This document shows positions 51,301 to 62,515 of a stretch of 64,000 bases of DNA, one piece after another (positions within the stretch are counted from its first letter, which is position 1; every line of letters starts with the position of its first letter). The position numbers were made by a program, and so were the translations under genes. The DNA is from Echiichthys vipera (Eukaryota > Chordata > Actinopteri > Perciformes > Trachinidae). The notes under the pieces were generated by a model. It made no database searches, had not been told where the DNA came from, and was given only the letters and a program-made list of their open reading frames with translations. Where the stretch lies: NCBI GenBank assembly GCA_963691815.1, contig OY829661.1:18379849-18443848 (forward strand), written 5' to 3'.

Positions 51301-52305
51301 ACCAAGAATCATAAACTCTCAAAGTGAGCACCGAATGGAAAAGAAATGATTAATTCAACAACTGATTAGAACTGTCTTTCTGAGTAATACGTACCGTTAT
51401 TACTGTCTGACGGCTCACGCTGTGGATCTTCCCTTTCCTGTGTCGGCGGCTCTTGCACATCTGCAGCATCACATGGCTGAAAAATTGCAACACAGGCCAT
51501 TGATCATGAACACGAGTTGTACGAGAAAAGCTTGTGATTCTGAGCCTCATCTGACCAACATTATGTCCACTCTATCTCCCACCTCTGTTCAACCTACTAC
51601 AGTAACTCAAACACGTCTTCTCAAGGGATAAAGACTGAGGTGGTGAGTCAAGTTGGTGCCCAGTGAAGGGTTAATGACACAGGAAACCTTCTGAAGGAGT
51701 ATATGCGCACAGAAAACACACAGAAATAGACAAAATTCTAAATAATGGCAGCATGACAACATCACAACCTCACATACAGGACCTACCTGAGAGCCGTTTC
51801 CTGTCCACTCTAGATTTGAGTTTGGAAGCCGTGAATCAAACCCATCTTCTTCCCCTCTGCCCTCCTGCATGAAAAGCTCAGCATTTCTGTATTGAGATTG
51901 GTGAACTGACAGGGAAGTGGTGTCTGCGCTCGTCACGCCACCAGAGTCCGGCTCATTGGCCGAGCTGCTGTCAGTCATGAGCGAAGGTGTCTCTGCAGAG
52001 GGATCAGGCATGTCCCATTGCACTGTGGCAAAGGAAAGCGGAGGACTGGTACAGGTCATGGGGCGCACTGGCCATATTATCTGCTCCCACTGTTCTGTCT
52101 CCTCTGGAGTCTCTCGTCCGGAGACATGGAGTTGATCTGTCCCGTGTGCCTGGTTGACCTGCACCTCTGTGTCGCCCCACACCATGGTCTCCTGCTCTCC
52201 ATTGATGTACTCGTGGTCGACGGAGGTCCATGACTCTCGTTGAGGCTGCTGAAGGCCTGAATGTGTAACATCTGGCAGAGAGGAGCACAAGCTTTCCTCC
52301 TCCAT
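44661..52305 (-). CDS. psd4: PH and SEC7 domain protein 4 (PSD4/EFA6B), ARF6 exchange factor, 1122 aa
   Basis: Plasma-membrane guanine-nucleotide exchange factor for ARF6. Exons in transcript order: 52305-51787, 51476-51395, 51220-50848, 50711-49677, 48556-48476, 48303-48191, 48079-48021, 47916-47827, 47732-47689, 47600-47428, 46525-46455, 46326-46181, 46101-45957, 45184-45038, 44951-44661; 3369 nt in all, with phases consistent at all joins. Residues 1-640 are acidic and disordered, with a poly-Glu run. The Sec7 domain is about 644-815: glutamic finger Glu708 in GETQERER, and second motif LLNTDLHGQ at 746-754. PH domain about 838-945 (VVKQGFLQRK ... SWISRINL), then VGSQRRFFRPILP, a coiled coil about 978-1040 and the family tail LKKSHSSPSL ... 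RNISERRTYR. Adjacent PAX8 and PSD4 in human support PSD4 over PSD1-3. The N-terminal exons are the least certain; the ATG at 52305 is the first in-frame one after a stop. Confidence 0.93.
48315..48384. repeat. (GA)n microsatellite within a 172-bp psd4 intron
   Basis: About 70 bp of GA on the + strand, which is (TC)n on the transcribed strand. It ends 11 nt before the acceptor of the exon 48303-48191 and fills some 40 percent of the intron 48304-48475. Confidence 0.95.
49250..49588 (+). mobile_element. Miniature element copy in psd4 intron
   Basis: Shares long stretches with 29530-29781 (for example ACAGAAGTCCTGACGG and TTTCTCTGTGGATTGAGC), and ends in TGACAATATGTGACCC, which matches the right terminus of the 60804 copy. 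The left end is not recognisable, so it is probably truncated. It lies in the intron 48557-49676. Confidence 0.65.
51152..51199. repeat. (CTT)n tract coding poly-Glu in psd4
   Basis: About 16 CTT units on the + strand. Read on the - strand in the psd4 frame these are GAA codons, giving an uninterrupted glutamate run within residues of exon 51220-50848. Confidence 0.93.
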
Positions 52306-52629
52306 TAGCAAGTATGTCAGTCAGTTCCGTTGTTGGGTCGTGTTGTGGGTTTGGTGAAAGATGACGTTAATGTGGCTTCGCTACGAAATGTCCTCCGCTG
52401 CCGCATGAAGGGTGATCATTTTGTAAGATCCCATAAATGTGAAATTCTGAAGCATGTTACAACCTCCAATGGTACCGTTCACAGATCTATGACAAGAGAA
52501 AAAAAACATTAAAGTTCAAAAGTATTTTACCACATCTCATCTAAAGCCATTTGAATTTTGGAAGCCGCAACAACGTGTAAGAACAAATGCTTAATTGTTT
52601 TGATAATATTTCTGGGAAACCTCCAGGAG

Positions 52630-52969
52630 AGACATCTGATTAGCCCACAGACAAAAAAGACATTCATAAAACTCTACTATACTGTATTCGTGTTGTAGTG
52701 ATGATTCATTGATTGCGTTTTGGCTATTCCTCAGTGAGAAAGTATATTTAGAACTTCTGAAGAACGCATTTTAAATTACACACGACACAAAAACAAAACT
52801 ACAACAAAATAATTTACGACTTTGGAAGCACAAAAATACTACAAACACTCACCACTTGTAAGTGAACATAATCCAGTCTGGAGAACGTTTCTGTCTTTTT
52901 GGTTTTCATTTGTCAATTGTTTTTAACTTCTAGGAGTGCCACTGCAGGTGTGCACTGCAATAGACTTTT
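52630..52969 (+). repeat. Direct duplication, copy 1
   Basis: About 340 bp highly similar to 55347-55673, same orientation, starting AGACATCTGATTAGCCCACA and ending GCAATAGACTTTT. Differences are scattered substitutions and small indels. No coding capacity seen. Confidence 0.9.
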
Positions 52970-53676
52970 GGTGAAATGTCACAAAAGCACGCTTGTACTT
53001 CCTGACCACAGACAGAAAATCAGCCGAGCAGGAGAGAACGAGTGAGAATGAGAAAGAGAGATAGAGGCGTATGGTGTGGATTAAGAAAGAGGCAGAGGGT
53101 GGGGTTGAGGGTCTGTTTTTGGAGAGCGGTTTAACTGCTTGAATCCTGTGTTTATCATTTTATCAGCACACTGCATGGTGACTCTGGGCAAAGGATAAAA
53201 GAAACCACACAAGAGTCCTAATTTAAACTGTGTGTTGTCAACACAAACATGTGCAGAACATGTCCTGTTGACGAACACAGTTAAAATATCACACCTCATA
53301 TCTTATTCTCTTCTGTCTAACGTTATCTTTGATTTAATCTCATCTTCACCTTCCATACTTTTAGAAAAGAAAAATGATTTCTATACTTCTCTGTCTATCA
53401 TCATAATTCTATTCACGTCATGCAACCAACATCCGGGACAGACCTTGACCACATTTCCTGTGTGGGTGCTCACTTCTCAGTTCCTGTCAGGGTGCAGCGC
53501 CTGCTACAGTACATGTACGAGAGTAAAGAAAGATTAACAAAAACGATGATCTGTTAAATGAATAAGACAGTATGTGGAGATAATGAAACCTAAATTTAAC
53601 GCAGCACCCTTTTTAAAGCACTATTGTCTCCCTTGAGGACGATAAACTACTACTACAAATGTAATCCTCTGAGTGT

Positions 53677-53795
<119 letters not shown>

Positions 53796-54413
53796 TGATG
53801 TTATTTTTTGCACCATTGTCGATGATAATACTGTAGAAGAAATGCTAAGATGACTGTGGGAGAAACTCTTTTTCACCTTCCTCAAATAGAAAACAAAGAT
53901 AACTCATGATACTTCCAGCCTCACGTCACTCAAACATAACTGGGGAATACCAGGAGAAGTTGTGCACAATGCATGGGAAGTTTAAACAGCACACTACTGG
54001 CTTAAGAGAGAATTTTTAACACAATATTAAAGGAGAAGTAAAAATATAAAAACATACCAGAGAAGACCAAATAAAAAGAGGAACACAGCCGCAGTAGGTA
54101 ACGCCAAAGTTGTAAATTGACTTGTGTGTGTAGCTATAATAATAGAAATAAAGGATAAACACTCCCTGTGTCATTCATTACTAGTACTGATAGCAGAGCA
54201 TGGCACAGACGTGACTTTGAACATTTTAAAACCACAAAGAGCTAAAAGAAAATCTCATTAGTTGGAATCTATTCAACTGTAAAGCATGACTTACCCCCTC
54301 CAGGGTCTTTAAAGCAGCATCATATGATCAACTGGCTTGTGAGGTTTTAAGTCTTGTGGGAGGGAAAGACACACCGCTGTGTTATACTGTGTTTATACTG
54401 CTGTCATGAGCAT

Positions 54414-54611
<198 letters not shown>

Positions 54612-55346
54612 GCCTACAAAAACATGATCATGTCTGAAACTGCTGTGCACAACAAACAAGACTCACATTCACGCTCTTTTAAGCCAAGCAGAGTTTCAGT
54701 CTGGGGTGTCACATAACGACGCATGCAAGTCACATGTCCTAGTCTGGACCAGGTCCTCCTCCTCCTCCTTCTTCTTCTTCATGCGTCCTGTCCATTTTGG
54801 ATAGCTCGAGATCAGAATACAGTCTCCCTCTGTCCTGTTCCTCTCCCAGCGGGTATGGCTGTGGCAAAAAAAAGAAAAGGGGGGGAGAGTTGGAGAGTGG
54901 CAACAAAGAGGAGGAAAGAAAAGGCACATTGTGATTGGCAGACGACTCAGGGCTCAGAGACACCTGAGAGGTCTCGGTCCACGCCCACTACCCCTGAAGG
55001 CATGCAAGCACACACACACAGGTAAGGTCAGGGGAGTGGCTCAGCTTCATTCCTGCAAATGACAGCAGGAATGATGTGGTAAAACCAGAAGGTACCCAGA
55101 GTCAATGAGCATAAGTCATTAGCTGCACTAGCTGTGACTCTGACGATTAACTGAGTTTGTGTCTGACTGTGGGTAGAAAAGCCTGTTTAACAGAGACACC
55201 AGTTTGTTCTTTTTTTTTAAAGGAAGTTTGAAGTGCGTTTTTCTCTGAATAGACTCTTTCTTCTTATTATGATTTTTTTATTAGTAAAAATGAGTAACAC
55301 ATTTGCCTTTAATTCATTGATGTAACCACTTAATAATAATAAAAAT

Positions 55347-55673
55347 AGACATCTGATTAGCCCACAGACAAAAAAGACATTCATAAAACTCAACTATATT
55401 CGTGTTGTAGTGAAGATTAATTGATTGCCTTCTGGCTATTCCTCAGTGAGAAAGTATATTTAAAACTTCTGAAGACAGCATTTTAAATTACACACGACAC
55501 TCCGAGCAAAAACAAAACTACAACAAAATCATTTACGACTTTGGAAGCACAAAAATACTACAAACACTCACCACTTGTATGTGAACATAATCCAGTCTGG
55601 AGAACGGTTTTGTCTTTATGGTTTTCATTTGTCAATTGTTTTTTGTTGCAGGTGTGCAGTGCAATAGACTTTT
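55347..55673 (+). repeat. Direct duplication, copy 2
   Basis: Second copy of the 52630-52969 segment, 2.7 kb away and in the same orientation. It has a small insertion (CTCCGAGC, about 55500) and lacks the stretch ACTTCTAGGAGTGCCACT of copy 1. Confidence 0.9.
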
Positions 55674-55919
55674 AGACTTTTGATTATTAAACACTTAATA
55701 ATTATATACATAGATTTAGCATTCCTGTTTGCATACTTGAACTGTGTATCTGTAATGTAAGTCTTACTAGAAAGAACTCCCATATCAGATATCTAATCCA
55801 ATTGTTACTAGTCATAATTTGTATTTAAAATATCCCAAAAGAAAAAACATTACAACTATGCTAAATATCTAAAATGACATTGTGTATATCTAGAATTGAA
55901 AGGCCGATATACATACGAT

Positions 55920-56360
55920 ATGCTACACTCCACCGTCACTTTATATCACCACTACATCACTTTCTTTTGTGGTACTGTAACTTACTGCTGCTACACTTCA
56001 CTGTGCCATACTGTCACTTAGTTCTGTAGGACATGCTGCTACATTTATAACACTGTTTTCACTTATCGCTCCTTCTCACTTATTTAGTTTATTTAGTTTG
56101 TACTTATTTTATTTCAATCTGCTGCTAAACTGCACGCTGCGTATTGTTGTACATTGTATCAACCTACGCTCAACCATATTGTCTGTTGCACTCTGTCACG
56201 CTTAGTTAATTGTTTGATTTATTTTACGTTAGCTTTATTTTGATTTGATTATGTTTTTATACTTATTGTTACTCTGATCCTTTCCCATCTTTGTACTGAA
56301 ACTGTTGCACAATAATTTCCCTCGGGATAAATAAAGCTTCTTGAATCTTGAACCTTGAAT
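55920..56360 (+). mobile_element. Probable non-LTR retroelement 3' tail
   Basis: A pyrimidine/AT-rich untranslated-looking stretch ends in ATTTCCCTCGGGATAAATAA followed by (CTTGAAT)-like short tandem units (TTCTTGAATCTTGAACCTTGAATGAATGG region). This ending is typical of fish LINE-type 3' tails. No reverse transcriptase frame remains. Confidence 0.45.
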
Positions 56361-56897
56361 GAATGGCAAAAGTGACTCTGAAATGACAGTTGTAGATAGG
56401 AAGACTGTCATTGTGTATAGCTTTAACATCATTCTAGTAAGAATTATTTTGACTAGAAAACATGGTATTATGGCTATCTAAAATGAAATTACAGATAGGA
56501 GCGTGATTTGATTACATGTCAAAACCGTTTGCCATATGTCCAGAGGTATAATTGTCATGTTTTCAACGCCATAATATTGTAAATGAGTTATTTTTCAATA
56601 AATAAAATACATTTGAGAAACTTAAGAAATGAAAATGACGCGCCAGGGCCCGGCTGATCTAACGGTGCACCCCTCCGCAGCAGCAGGGGCGCTGCAGACT
56701 TGTCAGAAATAGAAACAGCTTTTCCTCGTCGTCACTTTCGTGCGACAATGTCTCCGCTTTGTTTGTTCCGCACACGGCAGCAAAGTCGCACACACACTCA
56801 CACACACACACACACTCACTTTTCTCCCCCCTCCCAAAATACTTGCGTGTACAAACCATCTGGCGAGCTGTCCGCAGCCGCTCCTCGGTCCATCATC

Positions 56898-57829
56898 ATG
56901 GCCAAGTCGAGGGACCTGAAAACCTTCCTGGAGTCTTCCCTCAACGAGATCTTTAAAGCCACAGTGAGTGACATCCTGGACTCGGTGGACCGGACCCTGT
57001 CCGAGTACCAGGGCACAATACGGATGATCGAGTCCGAGAACGAGGGCCTGAAGCGGCTTCTGTTTGCACAGAAGGGCGCCGAGTCTGCTGCGAGAGGTAC
57101 GGTTGTTTACGCTCGGTAAATGTTGGGTGTTGGGAGGGTGGTCCGGCTCCGTCGCGGCAGCAGACAGACAGACGCTGCAGCTCCGTGCCTTTTGTCCGAG
57201 GACCCCCCCCCCCTGCGTTGTCAGCAGATTGTGCATGTGCGTGCACGCGAATGTACGTAAACAATGCATAGGCCCGGGGCTCGCGGTGTAATTGCACCCT
57301 GTCCATACTTTAGATGGTAACTCAACTGAGTGTGGTCTATACCTAGTCTGTAAAGTGTCTTGAGATAACTTTTGTTATGATTTGGAACTGTAAATAAAAT
57401 TGAATTGGATTGAATTGAACTGCTGCAGGGATGCCGCGCTGATGTCAGGATTGGTGGGGACACTAAAGTGATTTTTTTTTTTTACCGGTGTTGTGAAATG
57501 CACCCCCTCGCTTTATAGGTGATATTCTGGATCAGAAGGCTGTTGTTTGGACCTATAGGAGTAGTTTATATACAGGTAACCCAGTTAAAAGCACACACTG
57601 TTGAACATATGAATTGCAAGAAAAGCTGGGATTATATTTAGGAAACGCTGAGTCAAAACATTCAACTTGCTCAAAAGATCCATTTCATTCATTTTGTAAT
57701 CATGGCTACAGTAGATTTCAACAGAACATATGAAAAGGTGTTGTTTTGTGTTCGCTATCATACAAGTTTGTGATTTAAAATAGTTTAAAGACTGAAAGTC
57801 ACCAATGTTCTGACCGTTGTGGGTTACCA

Positions 57830-57878
<49 letters not shown>

Positions 57879-60638
57879 TTTCACAGCAGGGGTGCTGAAT
57901 ATTGCACAACACCTGTATGCTCACGATTTCTTTCAAAAGGTACTGCAGAGGGAATCATTGACTGTGCTTACCTCTTGTTTATCTGTCCTAAACTGCCAGT
58001 ATCCCTGCTTACTTAACTGTTATATTAGTAAATCATCATTTTAAGGGTCTCAGGCATGTAATGTCTGCTCAGCCCCGGTTCTTCTCACCATCTTCCTTTT
58101 CTCCCAGTGTGTGGGACTACTTTATGCATGATTCATTGATATGGATGAATATCAAAATATGGAGCCTTTTTTTAAAGCCTGCTGATCATCAGCGTCTGTG
58201 AAAGACACTACTCGTTTATTTGTGTTGTAGTGGAGGAGAGCAGAGATGAATGTGGAGTCAGAAAGAGATTTGTCAATTATGACTTTTTTCCACCATTTCC
58301 ATTCATTTCTTCTTTGGATCTAAAATGTGAAGAATGTGAAGTCTGAAAATACATTTGCTAAATTTTGAATAATTTAGGGTATTTTTATTGGGGGATCAGC
58401 ACCAATGGATGTACAGTATGTGTGTGTGCCAACCAATCCCAGTGTTAGACATCAATACAAATATAAACATCACTGCCTTGGTATTTCAATTTTATTCATA
58501 ATGCCTAATCACAGCAAAAGTTATCTCAATGCACTTTACATTTAGAGTATATCTAGACTATACAAGAGGATAACTAATGTAAAAGGGGGGTCACTCATAA
58601 GTGACAAAGTCGCAGATCTCCTCCGCTCAGTGTCAGTTTGTCATTTTGCTTATTTTTTTTTGTTTTCTGGCACGCAACTTCACCTCTCATTTCCAGCGCT
58701 GATAAATCCGCTCTACGCCATGTGTCAAACACCAAATGACAGGCAGGCAAAGTTAGCAGCAGTCTTATGAACATCGTGGAGAATTTGAACAGGAGAGAGG
58801 GAATATTGGACTTTATTTGAAAGTTGTCATGCAACCACAAACATGAAAATCAGGTGATGCAACTTTTAATTTAGGGTTTGTCAATTGAGTTTGTTCAGTT
58901 TTGTTGCTTCATTGTCATTCTTTCCCTAGCGTAATGAAACATTTTAGCTGTAGTGTAGGTATGACCCTAAATCACAGTCTGTACCAGTTTGTTCATTGTC
59001 TTTTGGCTTTTGACTTTTACAGATACTCATGAACAAGATGCCGCGGAAAATTTCTTGACTTCAAAATTGAAAGATCATCTCATCGGCTCCGCCCAGGGCA
59101 CGTTCAAGATGTCCATACGCAGCAGTGACAAGAAGAGCTCCAGGAGGAAGCAAAAAGACAAGACGTGGGAGAGCATATCCTCTTCCTCCTTTTTACTGCA
59201 GGACGATCACGTGGCAGAAAGACCGTGTGTGATCACGGCAGAGGTAGGTGTGTCCACCCCAAACGTGATATCTGTAAAAACAGAGCCTGGCCTGGATGAA
59301 AGTGGAGCTATAGATCTCTCCCAGCCTTCGTCCCTTCTCAATCTGATGATAAGGCCGATAAAAAACGAGAGCGCGGAGGTCAGTTTTGACAGTGATAATG
59401 CGTATGCACCTCTGTCGCCATCTACAAGCCTCGAACAAGACCCCAGAGGCTGTGACGGTGAAGTTAAAGTCACAGTTGTTTCTGACTCTTACGTGCAGGA
59501 CGAGGAGTTCATGAAAACTGAGGAAGAGGAGCAGAACGGGGTGTTGCAGTATGATGACAATAAGTTGAAGCACGAGTTGAGATATTACCCTGAATCAGAA
59601 ATAGATCCTGAGGCAGCGAGCAGACAGGTCGCCGAGCCAGAAGTGGAGATGCAGGAGGAAAACGCTGTTGTTCCCGCCGCGGAAGAGTTTTTGGAGGATC
59701 GCAACAACTTTTTGCGCTGTCCCACCTGCCTCAAAACATTTAGTCGAGCGGCCTCGCTCAACATCCACATGAAGACGCACAGCGGTGAGAAGGCCCACAA
59801 CTGCTGCTACTGCGGCAAACGCTTTGGCCGGGCCGACCTCCTCAAGTCCCACAAGCGTACCCACACGGGAGAAAGACCCTACAGCTGCAACATCTGCAGT
59901 AAAACGTACGCCCATCCCAGTCAGCTCAGGATACACAAACGCGTCCACACTGGAGAGAAGCCGTACGCCTGCTCGCACTGCGGGAAGCGCTTCAACGAGC
60001 ACAACCAGCTCAAAGTCCACTTGCGGACTCACACCGGGGAGAGGCCTTACAGCTGCCAGGAGTGCGGCAAAAGTTTCAGCAATGCGGGCAACCTGCGTAT
60101 ACACGAGAGGATCCACACTGGCGAGAAGCCATACTGCTGCGCCCAGTGCGGGAAAAGGTTCAACGGCCTGGGTGACCTCAAGACACACTACAGGATTCAC
60201 ACCGGAGAGAGGCCCTACAGCTGTGAGCTGTGTAAGAAGACCTTCAGCCAGACGGGCCACCTCACTATACACATGCGGATGCACACAGGAGAAAGACCGT
60301 ACAGCTGCAACGAGTGCGGTAAGAAGTTCACAGTGGCCAGCAGCCTTAAACTGCACCAACGGACTCACACAGGAGAGAAGGAGTACATCTGCTCGTACTG
60401 TAGCAAGAGCTTCAGCAGGTCAGGACACCTGAAGAGACACGAACTGGTCCACACCAAAGAGAAGGTCTTCCTCTGCAGCCAGTGTGGAAAGACCTACACT
60501 GACCAGTCCTCCCTCAAAAAGCACCTGAAGATGCACGCAGCCAAGGAGCAGAAGGCTCAGAGCGAGGAAGGCACCAGCGAGGCTGACACAAGCCGGCCTT
60601 CAGCCTCCGAGACACTTTCAGAAACGGATAGAAATTAG
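56898..60638 (+). CDS. Ten-finger C2H2 zinc-finger protein, 604 aa
   Basis: Predicted nuclear DNA-binding regulator. Exons: 56898-57096 and 59023-60638, joined G|AT across a GT/AG intron, total 1815 nt. Start MAKSRDLKTFL was chosen because residues 1-66 form the short helical/coiled-coil N-terminus usual in teleost zinc-finger genes of this layout; in-frame ATGs further upstream run through a (CA)n leader and are less likely. Residues 67-298 are acidic linker with sumoylation-type sites VKTE, IKNE and MKTE. Ten C2H2 fingers fill residues 299-571, spaced 28 residues apart, mostly with TGEKPY/TGERPY-type linkers. No KRAB, BTB or SCAN domain is seen. The fingers are diverse at contact positions, so the array has not been recently homogenised. 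I do not recognise an orthologue name. Confidence 0.92.
57320..57420 (-). repeat. Reverse copy of the (ATTCA)n-headed fish repeat
   Basis: Contains AAAGTGTCTTGAGATAACTT and ends ATAAAATTGAATTGGATTGA, the reverse complement of the 3186-3345 repeat, in the zinc-finger gene's intron. A third related piece lies at 58480-58560. Confidence 0.6.
57832..57875. repeat. (AT)n microsatellite in zinc-finger gene intron
   Basis: About 22 AT units. Confidence 0.96.
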
Positions 60639-62515
60639 AACCGAATTCTTAGACGATGACTAACGTAAAAGCTAATGCTGTGTGTGATTTTACAAAAATA
60701 GTCTTAAATCAAGGTCAGCTTACTAGCTTTTCAAAAACAATACAGCCTATTACATCAGCAGGGCATTTGAGTTGTGCAGTATTTAAGTGTCTCATATGCT
60801 TTAAAGGTCCCATATTGTGCTCTCTTTCAGTTCGATACTTGTATTTTGGGTTTCTGCAAAAACATGCCGTAATGTTCAAAAAAAAAAACTGTACACCCTC
60901 TGTTTAAAAACCTTCTGTTTGTTTCTGTTGGTGTTTCTGGGTCTTCAGCGCTTTCACCGTCTCATCGCCGTCGGAATGACTGTAACGAAAACATACCAAA
61001 CAACGGCGAAGTGCAGCCTGCAGTTAGATGCCACGCAATGCTGTATCCAGTTCTCTTAATACATTTATGGTTCGATTCTGCAGCAAAGTTTGGCCAAACT
61101 AAAAGTTCAGAGAATAGCTCCTGTGAGTCCTGTGACAAGTCGACTTGTGATAATAAAAAAAAAACGAAAACACCTCCCGGCTGCAGAAAAATGTACTTTT
61201 TCGTTACTGATTGGTGGGTTTTCAGCATAACAGCACTGTAGCAGCACTTTCTACCTCTTTCTCTCTATATATATCTATATAGATATATATCTATATAGAT
61301 ATAGATATATATATAGGTTGAGGTCCTATATAGATTCATAGGACCTCAACCTACTTTATAATACATTTGAAAAAACAGCAAAATCTCACTTTTTACAATA
61401 TGGGACCATTAATCTGTTACTCAAACTAGACTTCCTTGATTGTATTTCATCATCTCTCTGGTATCTTAAACGACGCCCAACCACCACGACGCAGCCCCCT
61501 GTGCTGTTTTAATGCAGAGATGTTATCGTGTGCTGTGGTTGAAAGCTCCAGAAAAGACTATTAAGTGGAGCTTGAGTTAAGTTTATTTAATTTTGTCTCA
61601 CTGCTGTTCCCGAGGTCAAGAACGAGACTTTCACGAAACACATAACTTGTATGTGATGTTTGTGGTGCAGTGCAATACACTGCTGTCTAATCTTTGCTGT
61701 GATGTAGTAGGTCCAAATATTTAGAAATGCCTAATGATTGATTTATTATTTTATTTTGATTGATAAACTTGAATACTCCTCTCTCTTACAACACAGTGTA
61801 AAGAGACAGATGACGGGACCCTAAAAGAACAGTCGTTCTTTTAAACATGCTGTATCTTACTGAAATGTTGGTAATATATATTTTTTGGAAATGCTTTAAA
61901 AGAAAAGTAATTGAATTAAATGTGTGACAGGTTGGCAGGATCATTTCAAACACCCTGCTCAAGCAAGACACTGACACTGGTCCAGGTTTCTGTTCTGTGG
62001 TCCTGACCTTTGACTTCCTTGAAAATAAAATGTCCCCACAGGGGTCAGTATAATCACAATAAATAAAAATAATATAATAAGATTCTTCTCCACACATGTA
62101 TACACATTGTAGTATCCAGAGCGTTAGAAATGTGTGCCGCACCAGTGACTTAGACCGAGCATTAATATATTGCTGTAAATAGCTTTAACTAAACAGTCAG
62201 ACGTCTGATCCATTCAACTGACACGAATGTATTTGTGTAATAATGTTACTGCAGATGTTCAGTATCGACTGATCCGCTTTTAGTAGAAAATGAATAATGG
62301 TTTTGTAAGCCATGATGATCTCAAACAACGTGGAGCTTGTTTTAGTCTGTTGAGGGAGTGAAATGTCGTGTTTTATGATGACGCTGTTTGTTGTGCCAGC
62401 TGATTGATACACCTGCACAGCAATGTATATTAAACTGAGTGTTGGCTACTAGGACTTAAATGTGACTTACGTTTGTGTGATTTGTGTCTAAATTAAAGAG
62501 AAAAGTTAACCAAAA
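60639..62515 (+). other. Zinc-finger gene 3'UTR (inferred extent)
   Basis: No further coding sequence follows the TAG at 60636-60638. The best polyadenylation signal is ATTAAA at 62492-62497, followed by a GT/T-rich stretch; AATAAA within GAAAATAAAATGTCC near 62020 is an alternative. If the far signal is used, the 3'UTR contains the mobile element at 60804-61408. Confidence 0.4.
60804..61408 (+). mobile_element. TTA-flanked miniature element, 605 bp, with internal palindrome
   Basis: Flanked by TTA at 60801-60803 and 61409-61411; termini AAGGTCCCATATTGT and ACAATATGGGACCA are inverted. It belongs to the same family as 29449 and 49250. Inside, AGGTTGAGGTCCTAT (61315-61329) and ATAGGACCTCAACCT (61338-61352) form a perfect 15-bp hairpin next to a (TATATC/TATAGA) palindromic stretch. 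Confidence 0.78.

Noticed and set aside
56700..56897. In-frame upstream ATGs at 56700 and 56748 extending the zinc-finger protein
   Set aside because: The extension reads through a CA microsatellite (His-Thr run) and lacks the helical start typical of the family; 56898 directly precedes the coiled coil. An N-terminal extension cannot be fully excluded.
59595..60368. Long - strand frame (257 codons) opposite the zinc-finger exon
   Set aside because: It is the antisense shadow of the zinc-finger repeats; the periodic pattern follows the finger spacing and there is no independent start context or splice site.
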